From Actinophytocola xinjiangensis (GTDB lineage Bacteria; Actinomycetota; Actinomycetes; Mycobacteriales; Pseudonocardiaceae), in NCBI RefSeq assembly GCF_001921215.1, contig NZ_MSIF01000007.1, forward strand, positions 305,993 to 369,992: 64,000 nt of DNA. The letters run 5' to 3'. Numbering within the stretch: the first letter of the stretch is position 1; every line of letters starts with the position of its first letter. Under the pieces are notes generated by a model. The model did not search any database, was not told where the DNA came from, and saw only the letters and a list, made by a program, of their open reading frames with translations. This document shows, one piece after another, positions 28,026 through 35,638 of the stretch. The position numbers and the translations under genes are program-made.

Positions 28026-28095
28026 GACGCCGTCTTCCCTCCTCCCGTGCTCGGCGCTGACGCGCCTGCGCGCGCTCGTCAGTCCAGACGGCGTC
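28026..28095. terminator. nested inverted repeats after the LysR gene
   Basis: GACGCCGTCT (28026-28035) and AGACGGCGTC (28086-28095) pair perfectly over 10 bases. CTGACG (28057-28062) and CGTCAG (28077-28082) pair inside them. The structure follows the stop of the LysR gene (minus strand) and could reduce read-through into the dehydrogenase gene. There is no U-tract, so the terminator label is tentative. Confidence 0.35.
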
Positions 28096-28114
28096 CGCTA
28101 TGGAACTCCCGCTC

Positions 28115-28978
28115 CTATTGGTTGGTGAACTCCCTGGCGGCGGGGCTGAGCCGGCCGGTGCGGTGGACCAGGCACACGTGCAGGACCTCCGGGGAGTCGA
28201 GGTCGCGGACGGCGAGGCCGGCGTCGAGGGCGAGCTGGCGCCAGGACTCGCTGAGCACCGCCACGCCGACACCGGCCAGGACCAGCGGCAGCACCGCCTC
28301 CCGGTGCTCGACCTCCACGGCGATCCGGCTGCCCGGCGCCGCGCGCACGATGTCGTCGGCGGCGCGGCGCATCACGGTCCCCCGCTGCCCGGCGATCAGC
28401 CGCACACCGGCCAGCGCCGCCGGGGACACCGGACCGCCCGCCGGCAGGTCCCCCGGCGCGGCGGCGACCAGCACGAACCGTTGCGTGGCCAGCGGCGTGA
28501 CGACCATCCCGGCCGGCTCGGGACGCCGGGCGGCGCCGAGCACCCCCAGCTCCGCCGCGCCAACCCGCACGGCGTCGAGCACCTCCGGCGGGGTGGCGCC
28601 GGCCCGCACGACGACCTCGACGTCCGGGTGGCGGGCGGCGAACCGGCCGATCATCCCGGCCAGCGGGCTGACCGCCTGGGACGGCATGGCCGAGATCAGC
28701 AGTCGCCCGCCGCGCAGGCCCTCGACGGCCTCGACGGTGTCGCGGGCCAGGCGCAGCCCGGCCAGCACGTCACGTGCCGGTTCGACGAGTCCTTCGCCGG
28801 CGGCGGTGAGCACCAGCCGGCGGCCGGTGCGGTGGAACAGCTCCGCGCCCAGGTCGCGCTCCAGCGCCCGCAGCGCCTGGGAGACCGACGGCTGGGCGAC
28901 GAACAGTTCCCTGGCCGCCCGGTGCACGCTCCCGTGGTCGACCACCGCGAGGAAGTACCGCAACTGTCGAACGTCCAT
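28115..28978 (-). CDS. LysR-family transcriptional regulator
   Basis: A 287-residue regulator. The winged HTH is at the N-terminus (MDVRQLRYFLAVVDHGSVHRAARELFVAQPSVSQALRALE in parts: VRQLRYFLAVVDHGS, QPSVSQALRALERDLG). The effector-binding domain follows from about residue 90 (GRLLISAMPSQ, RHPDVEVVVRAG, LPLVLAGVGVAVLSE). It lies upstream of, and on the same strand as, the tartrate-dehydrogenase-like gene. A LysR-type box in between makes that gene the likely target, though LysR genes are more often divergent from theirs. Confidence 0.92.
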   Translation of the reverse strand: MDVRQLRYFLAVVDHGSVHRAARELFVAQPSVSQALRALERDLGAELFHRTGRRLVLTAAGEGLVEPARDVLAGLRLARDTVEAVEGLRGGRLLISAMPSQAVSPLAGMIGRFAARHPDVEVVVRAGATPPEVLDAVRVGAAELGVLGAARRPEPAGMVVTPLATQRFVLVAAAPGDLPAGGPVSPAALAGVRLIAGQRGTVMRRAADDIVRAAPGSRIAVEVEHREAVLPLVLAGVGVAVLSESWRQLALDAGLAVRDLDSPEVLHVCLVHRTGRLSPAAREFTNQ

Positions 28979-29009
28979 CGTGGACCCCCCGGCGGCCAGG
29001 TGCCGCAGC

Positions 29010-30770
29010 CTACAACGCGGTCGGGGCCGGCGCCTGCTCCCCGGCGATGCGCAGCGCCTCCACCAGCTCGCGGTAGAGCGCGTCGGTGTCCAGCAGCGAC
29101 TCGTGCGTGCCCCGGGCGCGGACCCGGCCGTCCTCCATCACCAGGATGGTGTCCGCGTCGATGATCGTGGACAGCCGGTGCGCGACCGTGACGACCGCGC
29201 CCTCGGCGGCCCGCCGGCGGATGCAGTCGTGGATGGCGGCCTCGGTCAGCCCGTCGACCTGCGCGGTCGCCTCGTCCAGCAGCAGCAGGTCCGGGGTGCG
29301 CAGCACGGCCCGCGCCAGCGCGATGCGCTGCCGCTGCCCGCCGGAAACCGACGTGGAGGTCAGGGAGGTGTCCAACCCGTCGGGCAGTTCGGCGATCTTG
29401 TCGGTCAGCCGGACCTCGGCCAGCACCGCCGCGAGTTCCTCGTCGGTCGCGTCGGGGTGGGTGAACAGCAGGTTGTCCCGGATGGTGCCCGGCACGATCG
29501 GCGTCTCCTGTTCGACGTAGGCGATCCGCGACCGGACCTCGGCGTGCGACAGCTCGCGGTAGTCGCGCCCGTCGAGCCGCAGCGACCCGCCCTGGGGCTC
29601 CAGGAACCGCAGGATCAGCGAGAACACCGTGGTCTTGCCGGCCCCCGACGGCCCGACGATGGCCGTGTGCCCCCGGCGCGGCACCGCGAGACTCACCCCG
29701 GCGACCGCCGGCTCGGTGTCCGGCCCGTACCCGGCGACCACGTCCCGCAGTTCCAGGACGTGGTCGGTGTCCACCGGCGTCCCTGGCGCGAGCGGCGCCG
29801 GGTCGACCTCGACGTCGATCGAGTCCACCTCGCGGATGCGCGCGGCGGCGGCGAGCCCGGACTGCAGGGTGGTGACGTTCCGGCTGAGCTCGGTGATCGG
29901 CTCCATCATTCCGAAGGCGTAGAGCAGGAAGGCGATGAGGCTGGAGACGGCGAGTTCCCCGTCGGCGACCCGCCAGGCACCGACGCCCAGGACCAGCACG
30001 ATCGCCAGCTGGATGCCCGACCAGGCGACCACCCAGGCGACGGCCTCGGTCCGCACCGCGCGGATCGCGTGGTGGGTGGAGGCGACCGCGTCCTCCAGGA
30101 TGCGGTCCCCCTGCCGGGCCTCCGCGCGACTGGCCTTGACCGTCCGGATGGCGCGCAGCGTGCCCTCCAGCGATCCCCCGAGCAGCCCGACCCGCTCCTG
30201 GGCCTTCTGCTGTTCCTTGGCGATGCGCGGCATCAGCACCATGAACAGGATCGCGACGACCACCACCGACGCGACGGTCACCCCGAGCAGCACGAGGTCA
30301 AGCACGCTCATCAGCACCAGCGAGCCGACCAGCATCACCGCCCCGTTGATCAGCCCGATCACACTGGACGAGGCCGCTTCCCGGAGCAGGACGGTGTCCG
30401 ACGTGACCCGTGTGACCAGTTCCCCCGTCGGTCGGCTGGTCACGGCCGGGACGGTGGCGCGGAAGAACCGGCGCACCATCGACTCGCGGGCGCCGAGCAC
30501 GACCCGCTCCCCCATCGTGCCGAGCAGGATCCACTGCCAGCAGTAGATGACCGCGCCGAGGAGGAACACGCCGAGCAGCGCGATCACCGGCGGTAAGAGG
30601 GAGGCGCCGGTGCCGAGGGAGTCGAGGACCCACTTGGTGACCATCGGGGAGGTGAGGCTCGACGCCGAGCCGAGGAGCGCGAGCGCGAGCCCGAGGGCCA
30701 GCACGCGGCGGTGCGGTCTGGCGAAGGTCCAGAGCACTCGGAGGCGAGCGTACTTCTGCGGAGTCTCCAT
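29010..30770 (-). CDS. ABC exporter, fused permease and ATPase
   Basis: A 586-residue half-transporter of the MDR/lipid-A exporter type, which works as a dimer in the cytoplasmic membrane. Six transmembrane helices span about residues 20-290. The nucleotide-binding domain has Walker A GPSGAGKTT (373-381), Q-loop YVEQETPI, signature SVSGGQRQRIALA, Walker B LLLLDEAT and the H-loop VTVAHRLSTI. The substrate is unknown; drugs or lipids are typical. It is divergent from a TetR gene with 75 bases between starts, and a near-palindrome at 30780-30797 sits there. That layout is typical of a TetR-repressed efflux pump. Confidence 0.92.
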   Translation of the reverse strand: METPQKYARLRVLWTFARPHRRVLALGLALALLGSASSLTSPMVTKWVLDSLGTGASLLPPVIALLGVFLLGAVIYCWQWILLGTMGERVVLGARESMVRRFFRATVPAVTSRPTGELVTRVTSDTVLLREAASSSVIGLINGAVMLVGSLVLMSVLDLVLLGVTVASVVVVAILFMVLMPRIAKEQQKAQERVGLLGGSLEGTLRAIRTVKASRAEARQGDRILEDAVASTHHAIRAVRTEAVAWVVAWSGIQLAIVLVLGVGAWRVADGELAVSSLIAFLLYAFGMMEPITELSRNVTTLQSGLAAAARIREVDSIDVEVDPAPLAPGTPVDTDHVLELRDVVAGYGPDTEPAVAGVSLAVPRRGHTAIVGPSGAGKTTVFSLILRFLEPQGGSLRLDGRDYRELSHAEVRSRIAYVEQETPIVPGTIRDNLLFTHPDATDEELAAVLAEVRLTDKIAELPDGLDTSLTSTSVSGGQRQRIALARAVLRTPDLLLLDEATAQVDGLTEAAIHDCIRRRAAEGAVVTVAHRLSTIIDADTILVMEDGRVRARGTHESLLDTDALYRELVEALRIAGEQAPAPTAL

Positions 30771-30779
30771 GTGCCCTAG

Positions 30780-30797
30780 TGGAACATCCGTGCTCCA
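30780..30797. promoter_or_regulatory. candidate TetR operator
   Basis: TGGAACA-N4-TGCTCCA (30780-30797) is an inverted repeat with one mismatch. A further TGTTCC (30811-30816) repeats the half-site in inverted orientation to GGAACA. All lie in the 75-base region between the exporter and TetR genes. Confidence 0.42.
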
Positions 30798-30845
30798 TTT
30801 CAGTCAAACTTGTTCCTATATGGGGGTCGCCGGTACGGTGCCGCT

Positions 30846-31421
30846 ATGGGTGTGGGAGAGAGCGCGGTGGCCGAGACCGGGGCGCGGCTACGGACCAGGC
30901 GCGCGATCCTCGACGCCGCCGTGACCGCGCTGATCAGGAACTCCTCGGCCACGCTCGCCGACATCGCCGTCGAGGCGAACGTGGGACGCACGACCGTGCA
31001 CCGGTACTTCCCCGAGCGATCCGACCTGCTGGGGGCGATCGGCACCGACTTCCTGGACAAGATCGAGCAGGCGACGACCCGGGCCCGGCTGGAGGAGGGG
31101 TCGGCGCCGGAGGCACTGCGGCGGTTGTGTCAGGAGTACTTCGAGTTCGGGGATCTCTTCACGCTGACGTTCGCCATGCCGGAGTTGGCCACCGGGCCGG
31201 AATGGGAACAGGACACCGACGCCGATCGGGCCGTGGTGGCGCTGATCGAGCGGGGCCACGCACAGGGGACCGTCGACGCCGGGATGGCGCCGGCCTGGGT
31301 TCAGCAGGTGCTGTGGAGTTTGCTGTTCACCGCCTGGGCCTATGTTCGGGAGAATTCCGTTCCCAAGCACGAGGCGCTGAACCTGTGTCTTCGGTCGTTG
31401 GCGAAGATGGTTTCCCCGTAG
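30846..31421 (+). CDS. TetR-family transcriptional regulator
   Basis: A 191-residue repressor-type protein. The N-terminal HTH is clear: RRAILDAAVTALIRNSSATLADIAVEANVG in parts (AILDAAVTALI, LADIAVEANVGRTTVHRYFPER). The all-helical ligand-binding domain follows and is divergent, as usual. The ATG at 30846 is the first that keeps the family length; an earlier in-frame start at 30810 would extend through the promoter. It is divergent from the ABC exporter gene, its likely target. Confidence 0.9.
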   Translation: MGVGESAVAETGARLRTRRAILDAAVTALIRNSSATLADIAVEANVGRTTVHRYFPERSDLLGAIGTDFLDKIEQATTRARLEEGSAPEALRRLCQEYFEFGDLFTLTFAMPELATGPEWEQDTDADRAVVALIERGHAQGTVDAGMAPAWVQQVLWSLLFTAWAYVRENSVPKHEALNLCLRSLAKMVSP

Positions 31422-31451
31422 CGCCGAACGACACGGGGAAATACCCGGGTC

Positions 31452-32825
31452 TCAGGCCAGATCGGCCAACGCGCTCTCGATCGCGCGGTGAAAAGTCGGA
31501 TACGCATAGATCATCGACCGCAGCGACGACACCGGCACCGCACCGTGCACGGCCACCACCAGGGCGCCCAGCACTTCCCCGCCGTTGGGGCCCACCGAGG
31601 TCGCCCCCACCAACACGCCCCGCTCCGCGTCCTCGACGACCTTCACGAAACCCCGGTTCCCCACCTTGTGGATGAAGCCCCGCGCCGAGTCGGGAATCAA
31701 CGCGCTGCCCACCCGAACCGTCAACCCGGCATCCCGGGCCGCCTGTTCGGTCAGGCCCACGGACCCGACCTCCGGGTCGGTGAACGTCACCCGGGGAACG
31801 GCCCGGTAGTCGGCCACCTCTCCGCCGTCCCCCAGGATGTCCTCGGCGGCGATTCGCGCCTGGTACATCGACATGTGGGTGAAGGCCCCGCGTCCGGTGA
31901 TGTCCCCGATGGCCCACAGCCCGTCGGCGGCTCGCATCCGTTCGTCCACCTCGACGCCGCGCGCGTCCTCGGGCAGGCCCACCGCGCCCACGCCCAGGGC
32001 CGCCATGTCGGTGTGCCGGCCGGCGGCCACCAGCAGGCGTTCGGCGGTGATGGTCTCGCCGTTGTCGAGTTTCACCGAGAACGCGCCGGCCTCGTACCGC
32101 ACCCTGGCCGCCGACAACCCGGTTCGGACCGAGATGCCCTCCTGGGCGAAGACGTCGCCCAGGAGTTCGCCGGCTTCCGGCTCGTCGGCGGGCAGCAGGC
32201 GCTCGGACCGCTGGACGACGGTCACCGCGACGCCGAAGCGGGCGAACAGTTGGGCGAACTCACAACCGACCGGGCCACCGCCCAGCACGACCAGTGACGA
32301 CGGGAGTCGCTCGATCGCCACGGCGTCGCGGTTGGTCCAGTACGGGGTCTCGGCCAGGCCGTCGGTGGAGGGGACCGCGGGATCCGTACCGGTGTTGAGG
32401 ACGATGCCCTTCCTCGTCCGGAACACCACCGGACCCTCCGATGTGGACACCGTCACCTCGTGGGGGGCGGTGATCTGGCCCCTCCCGCGCACGAAATGAC
32501 CACCGGCGGCCACGAAACGGTCCACGGCGACGGTGTCGTCCCAGTTGTCGGTGGCCTCGTCGCGGATGCGCCTGGCCACCGGGGACCAGTCGGGGGTGGT
32601 GGTGGCGGCCCCCGCCAGGCTGTCGACGCGGTGGGCCTCACCGAGGGAGTCCGCTGCCCTGATCATCATCTTGGTGGGGACGCAGGCGTAGTAGGGGCAC
32701 TCGCCGCCCACCAGGCGGGCGTCCACGCCCACCACCGACAACCCGGCCCTGGCGAGTCGGGCACCGAGGTCCTCGCCGCCCGGCCCCATCCCGATCACGA
32801 CGACATCCACCTCGGTACCCGGCAT
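31452..32825 (-). CDS. FAD/NAD(P)-dependent disulfide oxidoreductase
   Basis: A 457-residue flavoprotein of the pyridine-nucleotide-disulfide reductase family. The FAD-binding loop is VVVIGMGPGGED. The redox-active pair is Cys43 and Cys48 (GGECPYYACVPTK). A second dinucleotide fold begins VVLGGGPVGCEFA, the FAD-II motif is GLWAIGDITG, and the dimerisation domain ends YPTFHRAIESA. The ECPYYAC motif marks the less-studied branch related to mercuric and mycothione/lipoamide-type reductases, so the disulfide substrate is open. ATG 32825 follows GGGAG by seven bases; an earlier in-frame start at 32918 gives an atypical extension. Confidence 0.88.
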   Translation of the reverse strand: MPGTEVDVVVIGMGPGGEDLGARLARAGLSVVGVDARLVGGECPYYACVPTKMMIRAADSLGEAHRVDSLAGAATTTPDWSPVARRIRDEATDNWDDTVAVDRFVAAGGHFVRGRGQITAPHEVTVSTSEGPVVFRTRKGIVLNTGTDPAVPSTDGLAETPYWTNRDAVAIERLPSSLVVLGGGPVGCEFAQLFARFGVAVTVVQRSERLLPADEPEAGELLGDVFAQEGISVRTGLSAARVRYEAGAFSVKLDNGETITAERLLVAAGRHTDMAALGVGAVGLPEDARGVEVDERMRAADGLWAIGDITGRGAFTHMSMYQARIAAEDILGDGGEVADYRAVPRVTFTDPEVGSVGLTEQAARDAGLTVRVGSALIPDSARGFIHKVGNRGFVKVVEDAERGVLVGATSVGPNGGEVLGALVVAVHGAVPVSSLRSMIYAYPTFHRAIESALADLA

Positions 32826-32894
32826 GTCCAACTCCCAGTGAGATCTCGGGGGGTGTGCCCGCACAGCACAACACAGCATCCCCGGCCCACAGGA

Positions 32895-32927
32895 CTCGGG
32901 CCCGTGCCGAGACGGCACGGGCCCGAG
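32895..32927 (-). terminator. strong hairpin terminator after the M15 peptidase gene
   Basis: CTCGGGCCCGTGCC (32895-32908) and GGCACGGGCCCGAG (32914-32927) are perfect 14-base complements around a five-base loop. The hairpin begins 19 bases after the stop of the peptidase gene on the minus strand. There is no U-tract, as is common in actinomycetes. Confidence 0.72.
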
Positions 32928-32946
32928 GGGTTCACCTGATGGTGTG

Positions 32947-33684
32947 TCAGCAGTTCGGCGCGCTCCAGAAGCGTCCCGACTTGTTGCCGACGTGCACGTG
33001 GTCGTTGTGGCCGGGGTAGCCCGGGCCGAGGAGCTCCTCGAACCCGGCGGTCTTGCCCTGGTTCCACATCGTGCACTGCGGCGGGTTGCTCATGCCGAGG
33101 TCCGCCGCCAGGCCGGACATGTGCAGGCTCGTCGACGAACCGCCGACCGACGCGTTGCACGACACGCTGCGGAAACCGGACGTGATGTTCAGCGGCCGGT
33201 CACCCAGCTTGCGTCGCATCGCCTCCAGCTGCCACATGATGCGGCGGATGTTCTCCTTCGCGGTGGCCGCGGAAACCCTGCCACCGTTGAAGTTGTTCGC
33301 ACCGCAGTTGTCGTCGAACTCGCCGTAGGTGAAGTGGATCGGCGTGCAGTCGTCGTCCTGCAGCGCGTAGATCTTGCTGAACGTGTTCGGGCCGGCGACA
33401 CCGTCGGCGGCCAGGCCGTAGCCGGCCTGGAACCGCTTGACCGCCGCGGCCGTCGCCGGGCCGTAGCTGCCGTCGAGCGCGAGGTTCTCGCCCGAGGCGA
33501 CCCAGCCGGCCACCCTGATCTGCAACTGGGTGACATCGCCACCGGTCGCACCCTGGTTGAGGGTCCGGTTCCAGGTGTAGCAACCGTCGGCGGCGGCCAC
33601 CGTCGGCACCACGGCGCCGAAGGTGATCGACCCGGTGACGGCCAGGACGAGCGCCGACAACAGGGTCACTAATCGTCTACGCAT
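32947..33684 (-). CDS. secreted peptidoglycan-binding / M15 D,D-peptidase-like protein (copy A)
   Basis: A 245-residue exported protein. A signal peptide (about 1-31) precedes a peptidoglycan-binding_1-type domain (about 45-105; GGDVTQLQIRVAGWV, DGSYGPATAAAVKRFQAGYGL). The C-terminal Zn peptidase domain of the M15 (VanY/peptidase_M15_3) type has SLHMSGLAADLG, giving ligands His188 and Asp195, and HNDHVHV with His229/His231; SGFRS is also present. It would cleave D-Ala-D-Ala or similar cell-wall cross-link peptides outside the membrane. A close paralogue lies upstream, and a perfect hairpin terminator follows. Four or more cysteines suggest disulfides in the mature form. Confidence 0.88.
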   Translation of the reverse strand: MRRRLVTLLSALVLAVTGSITFGAVVPTVAAADGCYTWNRTLNQGATGGDVTQLQIRVAGWVASGENLALDGSYGPATAAAVKRFQAGYGLAADGVAGPNTFSKIYALQDDDCTPIHFTYGEFDDNCGANNFNGGRVSAATAKENIRRIMWQLEAMRRKLGDRPLNITSGFRSVSCNASVGGSSTSLHMSGLAADLGMSNPPQCTMWNQGKTAGFEELLGPGYPGHNDHVHVGNKSGRFWSAPNC

Positions 33685-33706
33685 AGAGTTGCCCTCTCTC
33701 CACTGT

Positions 33707-33781
33707 GGATGCGACGGTGCGGGGATCGTCCCGCCGCCATGACCGAACCTCTTCGACGAATCACCAGGGATGCGACGGTGC
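33707..33781. repeat. 61-base-period direct repeat in the upstream region of copy A
   Basis: GGATGCGACGGTGC occurs at 33707-33720 and again at 33768-33781. Flanking GGGG and TCGTCC bases recur at the same offset in degenerate form. The repeat lies between the start of copy A and its conserved upstream block, and could explain why that block is about 65 bases further away than in copy B. Confidence 0.7.
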
Positions 33782-33819
33782 AGGGGGTTTGGTCGTCCGT
33801 GAAGGATCGTGGCAGTGTA

Positions 33820-33851
33820 GAACGCGTTAAGTCAATGAACTGTTGGATAAT
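33820..33851 (-). promoter_or_regulatory. conserved upstream block of M15 copy A
   Basis: A 32-base block starting GAACGCGTT matches the block at 34709-34740 at 28 of 32 positions. Both contain AACGCGTT, AGTCAATGAA and GTTGG. The block starts 136 bases before copy A. Read on the minus strand it holds TTGACT, but no well-spaced -10 element is evident. Conservation where the rest of the leader has diverged points to a promoter or operator. Confidence 0.55.
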
Positions 33852-33897
33852 TTCTGCCCTTGATCGTGCGGACCTTAACCGTTGCCCTTTTGGACGG

Positions 33898-34638
33898 TCA
33901 GCACCGCGAGGCACTCACCAGGCGCACCGGGTCGTTGGCGACGTGGGTGTGCGTGCTGTGCCCGGGATAGCCCGGTCCGAGGATCTCCTCGAAGCCCGAC
34001 GTCTTGGCCGCGTGGAACATCTGGCACAGCGTCGGCCCACTGCGGGTGCTGAAGTCGGTCGCCTGGCCGTACATGTGCCGGCTGGTCGACGCGCCGTTGA
34101 CCGAATCGTTGCACCGCACGCTGCGGAAGGAGATGCTCACGACCATCGGCCGGTCCCCCAGCTTGTGTCGCATCGCCTCCAACTGCCACATCATGCGCAA
34201 CGTGTTGCGCTTGGCGGTGGCGGCCGAGACCTTGCCGCCGTTGAAGTTGTTCGCCCCGCAGTTGCCGTCCATCTCCGAGTACGCGAAGTGGGCCGGCGTG
34301 CAGTCGTTGTCCTGCAGGGCGTAGATCTTGCTGAACGTGTTCGGGCCGGCGACACCGTCGGCGGCCAGGCCGTAGCCCCGCTGGAAGCGCACGACCGCCA
34401 GCCGGGTGCGTTCGCCGAACTGGCCGTCGATCACCAGGTTCTCCCCGGACGCGACCCAGCCGGCCACCCTGATCTGCAACTGGGTGACGTCCGAGCCGCT
34501 CATGCCCTTCTTCAGGGTCCTGCCCCAGGTGTAACAGCCGTCGGCGGCGGCCGTTCCGGGAAGGGCCACGCTCGCGGTCACCGTGCCGGTGATCGCCAGA
34601 ACCAGGGCCGAGAGCAGGGACAGTAATCGTCTACGCAT
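33898..34638 (-). CDS. secreted peptidoglycan-binding / M15 D,D-peptidase-like protein (copy B)
   Basis: A 246-residue paralogue of copy A with the same order: signal peptide, peptidoglycan-binding domain (SGSDVTQLQIRVAGWV) and M15-type Zn domain. Zinc ligands are conserved: His188 and Asp195 in SRHMYGQATDFS, and HSTHTHV. It differs at the HND/HST site and at the SGFRS motif (SISFRS), so the substrate may differ. About 57 bases around residues 89-107 are identical to copy A at DNA level, which suggests recent duplication or gene conversion. On the minus strand TTGACA (34704-34699) is a good -35 candidate before this gene. Confidence 0.87.
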   Translation of the reverse strand: MRRRLLSLLSALVLAITGTVTASVALPGTAAADGCYTWGRTLKKGMSGSDVTQLQIRVAGWVASGENLVIDGQFGERTRLAVVRFQRGYGLAADGVAGPNTFSKIYALQDNDCTPAHFAYSEMDGNCGANNFNGGKVSAATAKRNTLRMMWQLEAMRHKLGDRPMVVSISFRSVRCNDSVNGASTSRHMYGQATDFSTRSGPTLCQMFHAAKTSGFEEILGPGYPGHSTHTHVANDPVRLVSASRC

Positions 34639-34708
34639 CGACTATCCTCCACAACAGACTCGACGGGCAGGGAAATCCTGTCGACAGAGGCCATCTTGTC
34701 AACGCGGA

Positions 34709-34740
34709 ACGCGTTCAGTCAATGAATAGTTGGTTAATCA
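34709..34740 (-). promoter_or_regulatory. conserved upstream block of M15 copy B
   Basis: Matches 33820-33851 at 28 of 32 positions and contains the perfect palindrome GAACGCGTTC. It starts 71 bases before copy B and directly upstream of the TTGACA at 34704-34699. It ends four bases from the stop codon of the sugar permease gene. Confidence 0.55.
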
Positions 34741-34743
34741 CTT

Positions 34744-35637
34744 TTACCCTTTGACCGCCCCCTGAGTGAACCCGGCGATGAACCGGTCAAGGAACAGGTT
34801 GAACACGAACGCGATCGGCACCGCCACCAGCACCGTCGCCGCCTGCAACGACTGCCAGAAGAACACGTCGCCCCGGATCAGCTGGGTCGGCACACCGGTA
34901 CTGACCGGCATCTGACCCGGCGGCGAGACGAACGCCAGGGTGTAGATGAACTCGCTGGCTGTCAGCGTGAACGCGAACACCACCACCGCCACGATCCCCG
35001 GGAACGCCAGCGGAACCACCGCCCGCAGGAACGCGCCGAGCCGGCTGTGGCCGTCGACCATCGCCTGCTCCTCGACGTCCTTGGGCACCGCGCGCAGGAA
35101 ACCCATCAGCAGCCACACCGACACCGGGATCGTGATCGTCGGGTACACCAGCACCATCGACCACGTCGAGTCCTGCAACCCGACACCCACCACCACCCGC
35201 GACAGCGACAGGAACAGCAGGCTCGGCGGGATCAGGTACACCAGGAAGATCCCGATCCCCAGCGGCCCCGACCACGGCCGGTCCAGCCTGGCCAGCGCGT
35301 ACGCCGCCGGCAGCGCGAACAGCAGCGTGATCAGCACGACCAGCACGCCCACCCACAACGTGTTCCAGGCGAAGGTCAGGAACGACGTGTCGGTGAACAG
35401 ATAGGTCACGTGGTCGGGCGTGGCCGGCCGGTTGAAGACGAACGGGTTGTTCTCCGGGTTGTACAGGTCGCGGTTCTGCTTGAACGCGGTGATCGCGCTC
35501 CAGATGAACGGCCCCGCGCAGAACAACGCCGCCAGGATCGCCGCCAGGTACACGCCGACCCTGGCCGCGACGTGCCGGCGGGTGTAGCGGCGGCGCAGCG
35601 CGGCCGCCTGCTCGGCGGTGACCGGTTGGATCGCCAT
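34744..35637 (-). CDS. sugar ABC transporter permease (MalG/AraQ-like)
   Basis: A 297-residue inner-membrane permease of the carbohydrate-uptake CUT1 type with six predicted helices. The coupling-helix motif that contacts the ATPase is EEQAMVDGHSRLGAFLRAVVPLAFPGI. The N-terminal helix is YLAAILAALFCAGPFIW. The ATG lies one base after the stop of the other permease gene. It belongs to a four-gene operon with permease 1, the ATPase and the binding protein. The sugar is unknown. GH65 and phosphoglucomutase genes 6 kb away hint at a glucosyl disaccharide. Confidence 0.92.
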   Translation of the reverse strand: MAIQPVTAEQAAALRRRYTRRHVAARVGVYLAAILAALFCAGPFIWSAITAFKQNRDLYNPENNPFVFNRPATPDHVTYLFTDTSFLTFAWNTLWVGVLVVLITLLFALPAAYALARLDRPWSGPLGIGIFLVYLIPPSLLFLSLSRVVVGVGLQDSTWSMVLVYPTITIPVSVWLLMGFLRAVPKDVEEQAMVDGHSRLGAFLRAVVPLAFPGIVAVVVFAFTLTASEFIYTLAFVSPPGQMPVSTGVPTQLIRGDVFFWQSLQAATVLVAVPIAFVFNLFLDRFIAGFTQGAVKG

Positions 35638-35638
35638 C

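Noticed and set aside
27921..30596. An 891-codon plus-strand frame across the LysR and ABC exporter genes
   Set aside because: It runs antisense to two well-supported genes and shows no recognisable domain.
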